Shown here: positions 45,551-58,197 of the stretch, one piece after another
Position numbering within the stretch: position 1 is the stretch's first letter
Layout: every line of letters begins with the position of its first letter
Source: Herbiconiux sp. A18JL235
Lineage (GTDB): Bacteria; Actinomycetota; Actinomycetes; Actinomycetales; Microbacteriaceae
NCBI RefSeq assembly: GCF_040939305.1
Contig: NZ_CP162511.1
Location: forward strand, 3,472,001-3,536,000
Direction of reading: 5' to 3'
Length of the DNA stretch: 64,000 bases
Notes under the pieces: generated by a model
The model's input: only the letters and a program-made list of their open reading frames with translations
The model's database searches: none
What the model was told of the DNA's origin: nothing
Made by a program: the position numbers and the translations under genes

Positions 45551-46543
45551 CTACGCGGTCGACCGCGTCCCGTTCTCGTCGAGGTAGGCCCCGACGATGG
45601 TGTCGAAGTCGGGGTCGGGGGTGAGGCCGAGGCGGCGGGCGCGGGCGGAGTCGAAGCGGGAGGGCCAGCTGGTGACGATGCGGGCGACCGCCTCGTCGGG
45701 CTCCCAGCCCACGAGCGCCGCGGCATCCGGCCCGGCCACCCGCTCGAGTGCTGCCACCATCTCCCCCACGCTCACCGTGAGGGCAGGGAGGGTGAGCGCG
45801 GTGTGCGGCCCCCAGTCGGCGTCGGTCGCGGCGGCGGCGAGCAGCAGCCCGTCGACGGTGCGGCCGGGTGAGCTGAGCGCCACCAGCGTCTCGGGGGGCA
45901 CGGGGCTGTTGCTCGCGACACCCGCGAGCGGCTCGCGCACGATACCCGAGAGGAAGCTCGACGCCGCCGCGTTGGGCGCTCCCGGCCGCACCGCCACCGT
46001 CATCAGCCGCACCGTGCGGGCGGGCACGAGGCCGCGACGCGCATAGTCGGCGACGAGCTGCTCACCGATGAACTTCTGGATGCCGTAGCTCGACTGCGGC
46101 GTCGGCAGCGTCTCGTCGGTGATGACGGGCGGCAGCGGCAGCGCATCCGTCGATCCGAACACGGCGAGCGAACTGGTGAAGACGAGTCTCGGCGGCGTCG
46201 CCTGGGCGCGGCAGGCCTCGAGCAGGTCCATGGTGGCGGCGAGGTTGACGCGCATCCCGAGGTCGAAGTCGCGCTCCGCCTCGCTCGACACCACGGCGGC
46301 GAGGTGGAAGACGAGGTCGATGCCCTCGAGCACCCCGGCGGCGAGGGCCTCACCGAGATCTCCCACCACGGCGGTCACCCGGTGGTCGCCAGCGAGGTCG
46401 GGGCGTGGCGGCACACGGTCGACGACCGTCAGGCCGGTCAGCGGCGACGTCTCCCCCGCCACGGTCACCTCGCCGCTCGAGAGCAGGGCGCGCGCGAGCC
46501 GATCTCCGAGGAAGCCTGCGCCTCCCGTGATGAGTGTCTTCAC
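45551..46543 (-). CDS. denD: NAD-dependent epimerase/dehydratase, D-erythronate dehydrogenase-like
   Basis: A 330-residue extended short-chain dehydrogenase. The Rossmann motif TGGAGFLGDRLARALL is at the N-terminus and the catalytic Tyr-Lys pair is in SSYGIQKFIGEQL. The strand motif MTVAVRPGAPNAAASSF is typical of DenD, which oxidises D-erythronate. No other erythronate genes are here, so the exact substrate stays open. It starts at GTG 46543 and is convergent with mtlR, at the edge of the PTS island. Confidence 0.78.
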   Translation of the reverse strand: MKTLITGGAGFLGDRLARALLSSGEVTVAGETSPLTGLTVVDRVPPRPDLAGDHRVTAVVGDLGEALAAGVLEGIDLVFHLAAVVSSEAERDFDLGMRVNLAATMDLLEACRAQATPPRLVFTSSLAVFGSTDALPLPPVITDETLPTPQSSYGIQKFIGEQLVADYARRGLVPARTVRLMTVAVRPGAPNAAASSFLSGIVREPLAGVASNSPVPPETLVALSSPGRTVDGLLLAAAATDADWGPHTALTLPALTVSVGEMVAALERVAGPDAAALVGWEPDEAVARIVTSWPSRFDSARARRLGLTPDPDFDTIVGAYLDENGTRSTA

Positions 46544-46571
46544 CGAACAGACCCGCCTTCGCTCGAGAGGG

Positions 46572-46590
46572 GAGCCGGCTCATCCGGCTC
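46572..46590 (-). terminator. Terminator of the S10-spc operon
   Basis: GAGCCGG-CTCAT-CCGGCTC, a perfect 7-base-pair stem 16 bases after the map stop codon. Confidence 0.65.
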
Positions 46591-46605
46591 GCGTACGCCT
46601 GAGTA

Positions 46606-47457
46606 CTAAGGAATGGGCACCGGGGTGATGCCGAGCGGCAGGAGGCCCGAGGCCCCGCCGTCTTCGGCGGTCAGCACCCAGATGCCGTCTGCGTGCACGG
46701 CCACCGAGTGCTCCCAGTGGCTCGCCATGCTGCCGTCGGCCGACGCCACCGTCCACTCGTCGTCGCGCACGAAGGTCTCGGTCGTGCCCGCCGTGATCAT
46801 CGGCTCGATGGCGACGACGAGACCGGGCTTCACCTCGGGCCCGCGCTGGCGCACCCGGTAGTTGAACACGGGCGGTGCCTCGTGCATGCTGCGACCGATG
46901 CCGTGCCCGATGTAGTCGGTGAGGATGCCGTAGGTGGCCCCCGCCTTCGTCGACGGATGCTCCTCCACGTACTCCTCGATCGCCTCGCCGACCTCGTTGA
47001 GATGGCGGGCGGTGGCCAGCCGCGCGATGCCGTGCCAGAGCGACTGCTCGGTCACGTCGGAGAGCAGCTGCCGCGCCGCGACCAGCTCGGGCCGCGTCGG
47101 GTCGTCGAGCACGATCGTCATGGCGGAGTCGCCGTTCCAGCCGCCCACGTCGGCACCGCTGTCGATCGACACGATGTCGCCGGGCTCGAGCAGACGCCCG
47201 TTCGGGATGCCGTGCACGATGTCGTCGTTGACGGATGCGCAGACGGTGTGGGAGTAGCCGGGAACCATCTGGAAGTTCGAGACACCGCCCCGGGCACGGA
47301 TGGCCTGGTCGGCGATGGCGTCGAGGTCGAGCGTCGAGATGCCGGGACGGATGGCGTCGCGCACGGCGGCGAGCGACGCCGCGGTGGCGAGACCCGGCTC
47401 CACCATGAGACGCAGCTCAGCCGGGCTCTTGTAGATCCCCTTGTTGCGCCCGATCAC
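46606..47457 (-). CDS. map: Methionine aminopeptidase, type I
   Basis: A 283-residue metalloprotease that removes the initiator methionine. The metal ligands are in SIDSGADVGGWNGDSAMT, GHGIGRSMHEAP, AIEPMI and EHSVAV. Start chosen at GTG 47457 (VIGRNKGIYKSPAELRLM) behind GGAAGGTCGAGG; the frame continuing to 47574 overlaps adk. It follows adk by 34 bases and ends the spc operon. Confidence 0.93.
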   Translation of the reverse strand: MIGRNKGIYKSPAELRLMVEPGLATAASLAAVRDAIRPGISTLDLDAIADQAIRARGGVSNFQMVPGYSHTVCASVNDDIVHGIPNGRLLEPGDIVSIDSGADVGGWNGDSAMTIVLDDPTRPELVAARQLLSDVTEQSLWHGIARLATARHLNEVGEAIEEYVEEHPSTKAGATYGILTDYIGHGIGRSMHEAPPVFNYRVRQRGPEVKPGLVVAIEPMITAGTTETFVRDDEWTVASADGSMASHWEHSVAVHADGIWVLTAEDGGASGLLPLGITPVPIP

Positions 47458-47491
47458 GCGGCCGACCTCGACCTTCCGCAGCGAGCCGTTG

Positions 47492-49416
<1,925 letters not shown>

Positions 49417-49453
49417 AAAGGGCCTCCTGCGTTCGTGTGGCTCAATGCCAAGA

Positions 49454-49540
49454 AGTCCGGTGACCCGATTCGTGGCCTCGACAGGCTACCTCATTCTCAT
49501 GACGCATCTGTCGACGCTCGGCGATTCGGGTCACCGGACT
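49454..49540 (-). promoter_or_regulatory. Long hairpin in the rplO-secY spacer
   Basis: Perfect 15-base arms AGTCCGGTGACCCGA (49454-49468) and complement (49526-49540), with an inner 7-base pair TCGACAG/CTGTCGA (49478, 49508). It starts 8 bases after the rplO stop and lies in the secY leader. It could be an attenuator, terminator-like element or protein-binding leader. Confidence 0.6.
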
Positions 49541-49548
49541 GTCAGTAC

Positions 49549-50232
49549 TTACTTGACGGAACCACCAGCGGCGACGATCTTCTCTTCGGCGGAGCCGGAG
49601 ACCTTGTCGACCGTGACGTTCAGCTTCACGGAGATGTCGCCATCGCCGAGAACCTTGACCTTCTCGTTCTTGCGCACGGCACCCTTGGCGACCAGGTCGC
49701 TGATGGTGACGTCGCCGCCGCTCGGGTAGAGCTCGGCGAGCTTGTCCAGGTTCACGACCTGGTACTCGACGCGGAACGGGTTCTTGAAGCCGCGCAGCTT
49801 CGGGGTGCGCATGTGCAGCGGCATCTGGCCACCCTCGAAGCCCACCTTGACCTGGTACCGGGCCTTGGTTCCCTTGGTACCGCGACCGGCGGTCTTACCC
49901 TTCGAGCCCTCACCACGGCCGACGCGCGTGCGCGCCTTCTTGGCACCGGGGGCGGGACGGAGGTGGTGCACCTTCAGCACGTGCTCGCGCGACTCGGTCG
50001 ACTCGTCGGCCTTCTCGGCCTTCGGAGCCGCCTTGGCGGTGGCGGCCGTCGAGGCAGCCGGAGCCTTGGTCTCCGCAGCAGCCTTGGCCTTGGCCGGAGC
50101 CTTGGCGGGCTTCTCCGCAGCGGCAGCCTTGGCGGGCTTCTCTGCGGCGGGGGCCTTCTCGGCGGCGGCCTTGGGGGCAGCAGCCTTCTTGGGAGCCGCC
50201 TTCGCGGTCTCCTTGGCTTCTGATTCAGCCAT
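49549..50232 (-). CDS. rplO: 50S ribosomal protein L15 with histone H1-like N-terminal tail
   Basis: A 227-residue L15. The core starts near residue 82 ([22 protein letters not shown]) and is normal. The first 80 residues are Ala/Lys/Pro repeats such as [19 protein letters not shown], like histone H1 tails, and are absent from the roughly 145-residue E. coli protein. The start overlaps the rpmD stop by one base (TAATG), so the extension is genuinely translated if that start is used. Confidence 0.93.
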   Translation of the reverse strand: MAESEAKETAKAAPKKAAAPKAAAEKAPAAEKPAKAAAAEKPAKAPAKAKAAAETKAPAASTAATAKAAPKAEKADESTESREHVLKVHHLRPAPGAKKARTRVGRGEGSKGKTAGRGTKGTKARYQVKVGFEGGQMPLHMRTPKLRGFKNPFRVEYQVVNLDKLAELYPSGGDVTISDLVAKGAVRKNEKVKVLGDGDISVKLNVTVDKVSGSAEEKIVAAGGSVK

Positions 50233-50420
50233 TAGTCAATCTCCTCGACCTTCACCAGGTGTGCGACGGTGCGCACGTACCCGCGGTTCTGGGCGTTGTC
50301 TTCACGCACGACGATGTCGCCGATGCGCTTCAGTCCGAGGCTGCGCAGCGTGTCCCGCTGGTTCTGCTTCTCGCTGATCTTGGACTTGATCTGGGTCACC
50401 TTGAGGCGCGCGGCCATCAT
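50232..50420 (-). CDS. rpmD: 50S ribosomal protein L30
   Basis: A 62-residue L30 with the core [20 protein letters not shown] and the ending [18 protein letters not shown]. The start is ATG 50420, with a second ATG directly after; the former overlaps the rpsE stop by 4 bases. Confidence 0.95.
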   Translation of the reverse strand: MMAARLKVTQIKSKISEKQNQRDTLRSLGLKRIGDIVVREDNAQNRGYVRTVAHLVKVEEID

Positions 50421-51112
50421 GCACCTGCCTTCGCTGCGAGCGCGTCGGCCTCGGCACGCACGAGGCGGGCCGGGGCGACGTCTTCGAAGTCGAGGCCACG
50501 ACGGGCGGCGACGGCGCGGGGCTCTTCGAGCTGCTGCAGCGCCTCCACGGTCGCGTGCACGATGTTGATCGTGTTCGACGAGCCGAGCGACTTCGAGAGG
50601 ATGTCGTGGATGCCGGCGCACTCGAGAACGGCGCGCACCGGGCCACCGGCGATAACACCGGTACCGGCGGCGGCGGGGCGCAGGAGCACCACACCGGCGG
50701 CCGCCTCACCCTGAACCGGGTGGGGGATCGTGTTGCCGACGCGAGGAACGCGGAAGAAGTTCTTCTTCGCTTCCTCGACGCCCTTCGAGATCGCGGTCGG
50801 CACCTCGCGGGCCTTGCCGTAGCCGACGCCCACCAGACCGTTGCCGTCGCCGACGACCACGAGAGCGGTGAAGCTGAAGCGACGACCACCCTTCACGACC
50901 TTGGAGACACGGTTGATGGTGACGACGCGCTCGAGGAACTGGCTCTTGTCGGCGTCACGGCTGCCGCGGTCACCGCGGTTGGGGTTGCGCTCGCGACCAC
51001 CACGACGGGCTTCGCGCGGCTCGCTCTGGTTCGACCCCGAGGACGCAGCGGTCTCCACGGGGGTCTCGGTGACTGCTGCCACGTCCTGCTCCTTGTTGTT
51101 GTCGGTGCTCAC
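50417..51112 (-). CDS. rpsE: 30S ribosomal protein S5
   Basis: A 231-residue S5; the core from about residue 58 has [20 protein letters not shown] and [14 protein letters not shown]. The first 55 residues are a polar, Gly/Arg-rich extension. S5 acts in decoding accuracy. It overlaps rplR by 4 bases. Confidence 0.97.
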   Translation of the reverse strand: MSTDNNKEQDVAAVTETPVETAASSGSNQSEPREARRGGRERNPNRGDRGSRDADKSQFLERVVTINRVSKVVKGGRRFSFTALVVVGDGNGLVGVGYGKAREVPTAISKGVEEAKKNFFRVPRVGNTIPHPVQGEAAAGVVLLRPAAAGTGVIAGGPVRAVLECAGIHDILSKSLGSSNTINIVHATVEALQQLEEPRAVAARRGLDFEDVAPARLVRAEADALAAKAGA

Positions 51113-51480
51113 AGGCTCAGACCACCCTCTCGAGCTCCATCGGCCACGGCCGCGACGCGACCGGCGTAGCGGTTTCCGCCGCGGTCGAAGACGACCGCCT
51201 CGATGCCGGCCAGCTTCGCGCGCTCGGCGACAAGCTCACCGACCTTCTTGGCCTTGGCGCTCTTGTCGCCGTCGAAGGCGCGCAGGTCGGTCTCGAGGGT
51301 CGATGCCGACGCGAGGGTGTGACCCTTGCTGTCGTCGACGACCTGCACGAAGACGTGACGTGCCGAGCGGGTGACCACGAGGCGCGGACGCGCAGCGGTT
51401 CCTTCGACCTTCTTGCGGAGTCGGGCGTGCCGGCGGTCGCGGGCTGCGGACTTCGACTTTCCTCTGATTCCAGTAGCCAT
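51109..51480 (-). CDS. rplR: 50S ribosomal protein L18
   Basis: A 123-residue 5S rRNA-binding protein with [21 protein letters not shown] and the C-terminus [25 protein letters not shown]. It starts 3 bases after rplF. Confidence 0.97.
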   Translation of the reverse strand: MATGIRGKSKSAARDRRHARLRKKVEGTAARPRLVVTRSARHVFVQVVDDSKGHTLASASTLETDLRAFDGDKSAKAKKVGELVAERAKLAGIEAVVFDRGGNRYAGRVAAVADGAREGGLSL

Positions 51481-51483
51481 GGC

Positions 51484-52020
51484 TTACTTACCACTCTTTC
51501 CGGCCTTGCGGCGAACGACCTCGCCGGCGTACCGCACACCCTTGCCCTTGTAGGGCTCGGGCTTGCGCAGCTTGCGAATGTTGGCGGCCACCTCACCGAC
51601 AGCCTGCTTGTCGATGCCGTTGACCGTGAGCTTGTTGTTGCCCTCGACGGTGAAGGTGATGCCCGCGGGCGGTTCCACCGAGACGGGGTGCGAGAACCCG
51701 AGTGCGAACTCCACTCCGGTGCCCTTGGCGGCGACGCGGTAACCCGTGCCGACGACCTCGAGGCTCTTGGAGTAGCCGTCGGTCACGCCGACGATCTGGT
51801 TCGCGATGAGGGTGCGGGTGAGGCCGTGGAGCGACCGCGAGGTGCGCTCGTCATCCGGGCGGGTGACGAGAACCTGGTTCTCCTCGACCGAAGCCGTGAT
51901 GGGGCTGGCGATGGTGAGCGAGAGCTCGCCCTTCGGGCCCTTGACTGCGACATCCTGGCCGTCGATCGTGACGGTGACGCCGGCGGGGATGTCGATGGGG
52001 AGACGTCCGATACGTGACAT
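51484..52020 (-). CDS. rplF: 50S ribosomal protein L6
   Basis: A 178-residue L6 with [15 protein letters not shown] at the start and the second repeat [22 protein letters not shown] at the end. It starts 6 bases after rpsH. Confidence 0.97.
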   Translation of the reverse strand: MSRIGRLPIDIPAGVTVTIDGQDVAVKGPKGELSLTIASPITASVEENQVLVTRPDDERTSRSLHGLTRTLIANQIVGVTDGYSKSLEVVGTGYRVAAKGTGVEFALGFSHPVSVEPPAGITFTVEGNNKLTVNGIDKQAVGEVAANIRKLRKPEPYKGKGVRYAGEVVRRKAGKSGK

Positions 52021-52026
52021 TGTCAG

Positions 52027-52425
52027 TTACCACACATAGGCGAGGACTTCTCCGCCTACGCCCTTCTTGCTCGCCTGACGGTCTGTCAAGAGACCTGAGG
52101 AGGTGGACAGGATGGCGACGCCGAGGCCACCGAGCACGGTGGGGATCTCGGTCGACTTCGCGTAGACGCGGAGACCGGGCTTCGACACGCGCTTGATGCC
52201 CGCGATCGAACGCTCACGGTTCGGGCCGAACTTGAGGTTCAGCGTGAGGGTCTGGCCGACCTTGGCGTCGGTGACCTCCCAGCCGGAGATGTAGCCCTCG
52301 GTCTTGAGGATCTCGGCGATGTGCGACTTGAGCTTCGAGTGCGGCATCGACACGGAGTCGTGGTGCGCCGAGTTCGCGTTGCGCAGACGGGTCAGCATGT
52401 CTGCGACCGGATCTGTCATTGTCAT
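52027..52425 (-). CDS. rpsH: 30S ribosomal protein S8
   Basis: A 132-residue S8 with [14 protein letters not shown] and the C-terminus [15 protein letters not shown]. Start at ATG 52425 (MTMTDPV); ATG 52419 is possible. A 78-base spacer, not an rpsZ (S14) gene, lies between it and rplE. Confidence 0.96.
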   Translation of the reverse strand: MTMTDPVADMLTRLRNANSAHHDSVSMPHSKLKSHIAEILKTEGYISGWEVTDAKVGQTLTLNLKFGPNRERSIAGIKRVSKPGLRVYAKSTEIPTVLGGLGVAILSTSSGLLTDRQASKKGVGGEVLAYVW

Positions 52426-52503
52426 GATGTAGTGCCTTTCGCGCCTGGTTTCGGTCACGCTTTACGAGCGAGCCGACCTGTGGTCGTCGTGGGTGGGGTG
52501 GTG

Positions 52504-53097
52504 CTAGTTGGTGGTGCTGTCGTTCGACTTGAAGGGGAACCCGAGCGCCTTGAGCAGCGCGCGACCCTCGTCGTCGTTCTTCGCGGTGGTGACGACGGTG
52601 ATGTCGAATCCACGCACGCGGTCGATCTTGTCCTGGTCGATCTCGTGGAACATCGACTGCTCGGTCAGACCGAAGGTGTAGTTGCCGCGGCCGTCGAACT
52701 GCTGGTCGGAGAGACCACGGAAGTCGCGGATGCGGGGAAGGGCCAGCGAGAGCAGGCGGTCGAGGAACTCCCAGGCACGGTCACCGCGGAGGGTGACGTG
52801 AGCGCCGATGGGCTGGCCCTCGCGCAGCTTGAACTGGGCGATCGACTTGCGGGCCTTGGTGACCTGCGGCTTCTGGCCGGTGATCGCGGTGAGGTCCTTG
52901 ACCGCACCGTCGATGACCTTGCCGTCGCGGGCGGCCTCGCCGACACCGGTGTTCACCACGATCTTCACGAGGCCGGGCACCTGGTGCACGTTCGTGAAGG
53001 AGAACTCCTTGGTGAGCGAGTCGACGATCTCGTTCTTGTACTTCTGCTTCAGGCGCGGCTGGATTTTGCCAGCGGGCGCGGCAGTCTCGGTGCTCAT
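52504..53097 (-). CDS. rplE: 50S ribosomal protein L5
   Basis: A 197-residue L5 that binds 5S rRNA. It contains [18 protein letters not shown] and the central [21 protein letters not shown] in parts. It overlaps rplX by one base. Confidence 0.97.
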   Translation of the reverse strand: MSTETAAPAGKIQPRLKQKYKNEIVDSLTKEFSFTNVHQVPGLVKIVVNTGVGEAARDGKVIDGAVKDLTAITGQKPQVTKARKSIAQFKLREGQPIGAHVTLRGDRAWEFLDRLLSLALPRIRDFRGLSDQQFDGRGNYTFGLTEQSMFHEIDQDKIDRVRGFDITVVTTAKNDDEGRALLKALGFPFKSNDSTTN

Positions 53098-53456
53098 CAG
53101 AGGTCTTTTCCTGACTTCTTCGCGTAACGAACGCGGACCGTCTTGGTGACGCCGTCCTTCGTGACTTCTTCGTTGCGGTGGCCGACGCGGGTCGGCTTCT
53201 TGGTCTCGGGGTCGACCAGGGCGACGTTCGACACGTGGATCGGCGCCTCCATGGTCTCGATGCCGCCGGTCTTGGTGCCGCGCTGGGTCTGGCCGACGCG
53301 AACGTGCTTGGTGACGAAGTTCACGCCTTCGACGACCACGCGGTTCTTCTCGACGAGCACCTCGATGACGCGACCCTGCTTGCCGCGGTCTCCGCCGCGG
53401 GCCTGGCTCGGGCCCGAGATGACCTGAACCAGGTCACCCTTCTTGATCTTTGCCAT
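53097..53456 (-). CDS. rplX: 50S ribosomal protein L24
   Basis: A 119-residue assembly-initiator protein. The KOW motif is [12 protein letters not shown] at the start, followed by [12 protein letters not shown]-terminal extension of about 15 residues ([13 protein letters not shown]) follows. It starts 2 bases after rplN. Confidence 0.97.
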   Translation of the reverse strand: MAKIKKGDLVQVISGPSQARGGDRGKQGRVIEVLVEKNRVVVEGVNFVTKHVRVGQTQRGTKTGGIETMEAPIHVSNVALVDPETKKPTRVGHRNEEVTKDGVTKTVRVRYAKKSGKDL

Positions 53457-53458
53457 GA

Positions 53459-53827
53459 CTAGATAACCTCCGGTGCCAGCGAGATGATCTTCATGAACTT
53501 CTTGTCACGGAGCTCACGACCGACCGGGCCGAAGATACGGGTACCACGGGGGTCGCCGTCGTTCTTCAGGATCACTGCGGCGTTCTCGTCGAACTTGATG
53601 TACGAACCGTCGGGACGACGGGTCTGCTTGACGGTGCGGACGATGACGGCCTTGACCACGTCGCCCTTCTTGACGTTTCCGCCGGGGATGGCGTCCTTCA
53701 CGGTCGCGACGATGACGTCGCCGAGTCCCGCGTAGCGACGGCCGGATCCACCGAGCACACGAATCGTCAGGAGCTCCTTGGCGCCGGTGTTGTCGGCCAC
53801 CTTCACTCGTGATTCTTGCTGCAGCAT
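53459..53827 (-). CDS. rplN: 50S ribosomal protein L14
   Basis: A 122-residue L14, the size conserved across bacteria, beginning [19 protein letters not shown] and containing [18 protein letters not shown]. One base separates it from rpsQ. Confidence 0.98.
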   Translation of the reverse strand: MLQQESRVKVADNTGAKELLTIRVLGGSGRRYAGLGDVIVATVKDAIPGGNVKKGDVVKAVIVRTVKQTRRPDGSYIKFDENAAVILKNDGDPRGTRIFGPVGRELRDKKFMKIISLAPEVI

Positions 53828-53828
53828 G

Positions 53829-54152
53829 TTACTTCGCCTTCTCCAGGATCTCGACCAGGCGCCAGCGCTTGGTCGCGCTCAGCGGGCGGGTCTCGTTGAT
53901 GACCACGAGGTCGCCGATGCCGGCGCTGTTGGTCTCGTCGTGCGCCTTCACCTTGGAGGTGCGGCGGATGACCTTGCCGTACAGCGGGTGCTTCACGCGG
54001 TCTTCGACCTCGACGACGATGGTCTTGTCCATCTTGTCGCTCACCACGTAGCCGCGGCGCGCCTTGCGGTAGCCGCGGGCGCTCTCGTCCTTGACGTCGT
54101 GGGCAGCCGACTCGTGTCCGGCTTCCGCGACCTTCTCTTCGGTCTTAGCCAT
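53829..54152 (-). CDS. rpsQ: 30S ribosomal protein S17
   Basis: A 107-residue S17; the OB-fold starts near residue 30 ([20 protein letters not shown]) after an acidic head. The ending is [21 protein letters not shown]. It overlaps rpmC by one base. Confidence 0.97.
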   Translation of the reverse strand: MAKTEEKVAEAGHESAAHDVKDESARGYRKARRGYVVSDKMDKTIVVEVEDRVKHPLYGKVIRRTSKVKAHDETNSAGIGDLVVINETRPLSATKRWRLVEILEKAK

Positions 54153-54469
54153 TACTTGGTGGCCTCCTCGGTCTCGGCGGGAGCCTCGGGCTCAGCTGCC
54201 TTCTTGGACTTCTTGGTCGCCTTGGCCGGAGCCTCGACGGGGGCGGGGGTGGCACGGATGCCGAGCTCCCGCTCGCGGATGACCGTGTAGATGCGAGCGA
54301 TGTCGCGCTTCACGGCACGGAGACGGCCGTGGCTCTCGAGCTGGCCGGTCGCCGACTGGAAGCGCAGGTTGAACAGCTCTTCCTTGGCCTTGCGAAGCTC
54401 CTCGATGAGACGGGAGTCTTCAAAGGTGTCGAGCTCCGCCGGGGCGAGCTCCTTGGATCCGATCGCCAT
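54152..54469 (-). CDS. rpmC: 50S ribosomal protein L29
   Basis: A 105-residue L29. Residues 1-72 are the normal two-helix protein ([20 protein letters not shown]); the last 30 are an Ala/Lys/Glu tail. The ATG overlaps the rplP stop by one base (TAATG). Confidence 0.96.
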   Translation of the reverse strand: MAIGSKELAPAELDTFEDSRLIEELRKAKEELFNLRFQSATGQLESHGRLRAVKRDIARIYTVIRERELGIRATPAPVEAPAKATKKSKKAAEPEAPAETEEATK

Positions 54470-54888
54470 TACGCGTCGCCCTCCTCGCGCTTGATGATGC
54501 GTGCCTTGAGCGGCAGCTTGTGGATTGCACGGGTGAGTGCCTCGCGGGCGATGGTCTCGTTGACCCCGCTCAGCTCGAAGAGCACGCGGCCCGGCTTGAC
54601 GTTGGCGACCCACCACTCGGGAGAACCCTTACCGGAACCCATGCGGGTCTCGGCAGGCTTCTTCGTGAGCGGACGGTCGGGGTAGATGTTGATCCACACC
54701 TTTCCACCACGCTTGATGTGACGGGTCATCGCGATACGAGCGGACTCGATCTGACGGTTGGTCACATAGGCGGGGGTGAGGGCCTGGATACCGAACTCAC
54801 CGAAGTTCACCTTCGTGCCACCGGTGGCCTGGCCACTGCGACCCGGGTGGTGCTGCTTACGGTGCTTGACTCGACGGGGGATAAGCAT
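54469..54888 (-). CDS. rplP: 50S ribosomal protein L16
   Basis: A 139-residue L16 with the start [17 protein letters not shown] and the central [21 protein letters not shown] in pieces. L16 positions tRNA in the A-site region. It starts 2 bases after rpsC. Confidence 0.98.
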   Translation of the reverse strand: MLIPRRVKHRKQHHPGRSGQATGGTKVNFGEFGIQALTPAYVTNRQIESARIAMTRHIKRGGKVWINIYPDRPLTKKPAETRMGSGKGSPEWWVANVKPGRVLFELSGVNETIAREALTRAIHKLPLKARIIKREEGDA

Positions 54889-54890
54889 GA

Positions 54891-55655
54891 TTACGCCTCA
54901 ACTCCTGCTGCGACCGGTGCGTCCGCCTTGGGGGCGGAGTTACGGCGCGGACGGTCGCGGTCGCCGCGCTCGGGGCGCGAGGACTTCTGGTTGGCCTGCT
55001 CGCGAGCGAGCTCCTTGTTGGTGATGTCGCCCTTGTAGATCCAGACCTTCACACCGATGCGGCCGAACGTCGTCTTGGCCTCGTAGAAGCCGTAGTCGAT
55101 GTTGGCGCGGAGGGTGTGCAGCGGCACGCGGCCCTCGCGGTAGAACTCGGAGCGGCTCATCTCGGCGCCGCCGAGACGGCCCGACACCTGGATGCGGACA
55201 CCCTTGGCGCCGGCGCGCTGAGCGCCCTGCAGACCCTTGCGCATCGCGCGGCGGAAGGCCACACGGGCGGTGAGCTGCTCGGCGATGCCCTGGGCCACGA
55301 GCTGGGCCTCGGCCTCGGGGTTCTTCACCTCGAGGATGTTCAGTTGGATCTGCTTGCCGGTGAGCTTCTCGAGGTCGGCGCGGATGCGCTCGGCCTCGGC
55401 GCCGCGGCGGCCGATGACGATGCCCGGGCGGGCGGTGTGGATGTCCACACGCACGCGGTCGCGGGTGCGCTCGATCTCGATCTTCGCCACGCCGGCGCGG
55501 TCGAGCGAGGTCTTCAGCAGGTTGCGGATCTTCACGTCCTCAGCCACGTAGTCGGCGTAACGCTGACCCTTCTTCGTGCTGTCGGAGAACCAGCGCGACA
55601 CGTGGTCGGTGGTGATCCCGAGACGGAAGCCGTACGGATTGACTTTCTGGCCCAT
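54891..55655 (-). CDS. rpsC: 30S ribosomal protein S3
   Basis: A 254-residue S3. The KH domain has [18 protein letters not shown], and the C-terminal domain [14 protein letters not shown]. The last 40 residues form a basic, disordered tail. It overlaps rplV by one base. Confidence 0.98.
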   Translation of the reverse strand: MGQKVNPYGFRLGITTDHVSRWFSDSTKKGQRYADYVAEDVKIRNLLKTSLDRAGVAKIEIERTRDRVRVDIHTARPGIVIGRRGAEAERIRADLEKLTGKQIQLNILEVKNPEAEAQLVAQGIAEQLTARVAFRRAMRKGLQGAQRAGAKGVRIQVSGRLGGAEMSRSEFYREGRVPLHTLRANIDYGFYEAKTTFGRIGVKVWIYKGDITNKELAREQANQKSSRPERGDRDRPRRNSAPKADAPVAAGVEA

Positions 55656-56047
55656 TACTTGCTCGCCTTCTTGCTCGCTGCGGCGACATCGGCTTCGTCA
55701 GGCGTGGCCAGGACGATCGTGATGTGGCTGGTGCGCTTGTTGATGCGGAACGCGCGTCCCTGAGCACGGGGCTGGAAGCGCTTGAGCGTGGTGCCCTCGT
55801 CGACGAAAGCCTTCGCGACGAAGAGGTCCTGCTCGTCCAGGTAGCTGTTCGTGGCATCCGCCTTGACCCGGGCGTTCGCGATCGCCGAGGCGACCAGCTT
55901 GTACACGGGCTCCGAAGCGCCCTGCGGGGCGAACTTCAGGATGGCCAGCGCCTCGACGGCCTGACGGCCGCGGATCAGGTTGACGACACGACGGGCCTTC
56001 TGGGGGGTGACGCGGATGTGACGCACGCGTGCGATCGACTCCACCAT
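55655..56047 (-). CDS. rplV: 50S ribosomal protein L22
   Basis: A 130-residue exit-tunnel protein. It has [18 protein letters not shown] near the start and the tunnel-loop region [20 protein letters not shown]. It lies 27 bases after rpsS. Confidence 0.98.
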   Translation of the reverse strand: MVESIARVRHIRVTPQKARRVVNLIRGRQAVEALAILKFAPQGASEPVYKLVASAIANARVKADATNSYLDEQDLFVAKAFVDEGTTLKRFQPRAQGRAFRINKRTSHITIVLATPDEADVAAASKKASK

Positions 56048-56074
56048 TCTTCTTCCTCCTTCACGTCGCCGCGC

Positions 56075-56356
56075 TTAGCGGCGACGGCCCTTCTTGTCGT
56101 CCTTCACGTGTCCACGGAAGGTGCGGGTCGGGGCGAACTCGCCCAGCTTGTGACCCACCATGGTCTCGGTGATGAACACCGGGATGTGCTTGCGGCCGTC
56201 GTGCACCGCGATCGTGTGGCCCAGGAAGGCCGGGATGATCATGGAACGACGCGACCAGGTCTTGATGACGTTCTTCGAACCGGCCTCGTTCTGCGTGACG
56301 ACCTTGCGGTACAGGTGGTCGTCGACGAAGGGGCCCTTTTTGAGACTGCGTGGCAT
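56075..56356 (-). CDS. rpsS: 30S ribosomal protein S19
   Basis: A 93-residue S19, beginning [15 protein letters not shown] and containing [21 protein letters not shown]. It lies 11 bases after rplB. Confidence 0.98.
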   Translation of the reverse strand: MPRSLKKGPFVDDHLYRKVVTQNEAGSKNVIKTWSRRSMIIPAFLGHTIAVHDGRKHIPVFITETMVGHKLGEFAPTRTFRGHVKDDKKGRRR

Positions 56357-56367
56357 TTTCTAGACTC

Positions 56368-57207
<840 letters not shown>

Positions 57208-57232
57208 GTGTCTTTTCCTCTAGCTTCCGTGC

Positions 57233-57538
57233 CTAGCCGACGGCCGTGAAGATGTCGATGGAGCCCGACTTGAGCGTGACGATCGCGCGCTTGGTGTCCT
57301 TGCGCTTGCCCTGGCCGAAGCGGGTGCGACGGGTCTTGCCCTGACGGTTCAGGGTGTTGATCGAGGCGACCTCCACCTTGAAGATCTTCTCGATGGCGAG
57401 CTTGATCTCGGTCTTGTTCGAGCGGGGGTCGACCACGAAGGTGTACTTGCCCTGGTCGATCAGGCCGTAGCTCTTCTCGGAGACGACCGGAGCGAGGATG
57501 ATGTCGCGCGGGTCCTTGTTGAAGGCGGCGTTGCTCAT
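57233..57538 (-). CDS. rplW: 50S ribosomal protein L23
   Basis: A 101-residue tunnel-exit protein that docks trigger factor and SRP. It has [18 protein letters not shown] and [20 protein letters not shown]. It overlaps rplD by 4 bases. Confidence 0.98.
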   Translation of the reverse strand: MSNAAFNKDPRDIILAPVVSEKSYGLIDQGKYTFVVDPRSNKTEIKLAIEKIFKVEVASINTLNRQGKTRRTRFGQGKRKDTKRAIVTLKSGSIDIFTAVG

Positions 57539-58194
57539 GCGGAAACCTCTTCCTTCTTGGCCTTCGCGGCGACGAGCGCGTCGAACGATGCCTTGGTGAA
57601 GACGATGTCGTCGGAGACGAGGACGTCGTAGGCGTTCAGCTGGTCTGCGGGCAGCACGTGAACGGTCGGGATGTTGCGGACGCTCTTCGAGCTCACGAGG
57701 TCGTCGCGCTCGATGACGACGAGGACGTGCTTCGACGACGCGACGGTGGCGAGGAACTCGCTGGTCGCCTTGGTCGAGGGCGCGTCGCCGAGGGCGAGCG
57801 AGTCGACGACGTGGAGGCGGCCGCCACGAGCGCGGTCGGAGAGAGCGCCGAGCAGTGCCGCGGCGATCATCTTCTTGGGGGTGCGCTGTGCGTAGCTGCG
57901 GGGCACCGGTCCGTGGACGATGCCACCACCGGTCATCTGGGGAGCGCGGATGGAGCCCTGGCGAGCGCGACCGGTTCCCTTCTGCTTGAACGGCTTGCGG
58001 CCGGCACCGGAGACCTCACCACGACGCTTGGTCTTGTGGGTTCCCTGACGTGCCGCGGCGAGCTGGGCCACGACGACCTGGTGGATGAGCGGGATGTTGG
58101 TCTGCACGTCGAAGATCTCGGCGGGCAGCTCGACGGTTCCGGACTTCTTGCCGGCGACGTCGAGGACATCGAGCGTGTTAGTAGCGGTAGCCAT
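57535..58194 (-). CDS. rplD: 50S ribosomal protein L4
   Basis: A 219-residue L4. The tunnel loop has [22 protein letters not shown], split over residues 55-80, and [14 protein letters not shown]. In E. coli L4 represses the S10 operon; here no matching leader is proven. It starts 3 bases after rplC. Confidence 0.98.
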   Translation of the reverse strand: MATATNTLDVLDVAGKKSGTVELPAEIFDVQTNIPLIHQVVVAQLAAARQGTHKTKRRGEVSGAGRKPFKQKGTGRARQGSIRAPQMTGGGIVHGPVPRSYAQRTPKKMIAAALLGALSDRARGGRLHVVDSLALGDAPSTKATSEFLATVASSKHVLVVIERDDLVSSKSVRNIPTVHVLPADQLNAYDVLVSDDIVFTKASFDALVAAKAKKEEVSA

Positions 58195-58197
58195 CGA

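Noticed and set aside
43579..45726. 715-codon frame opposite mtlR
   Set aside because: A shadow of mtlR, which has full PTS-regulator domains and a good ribosome site.
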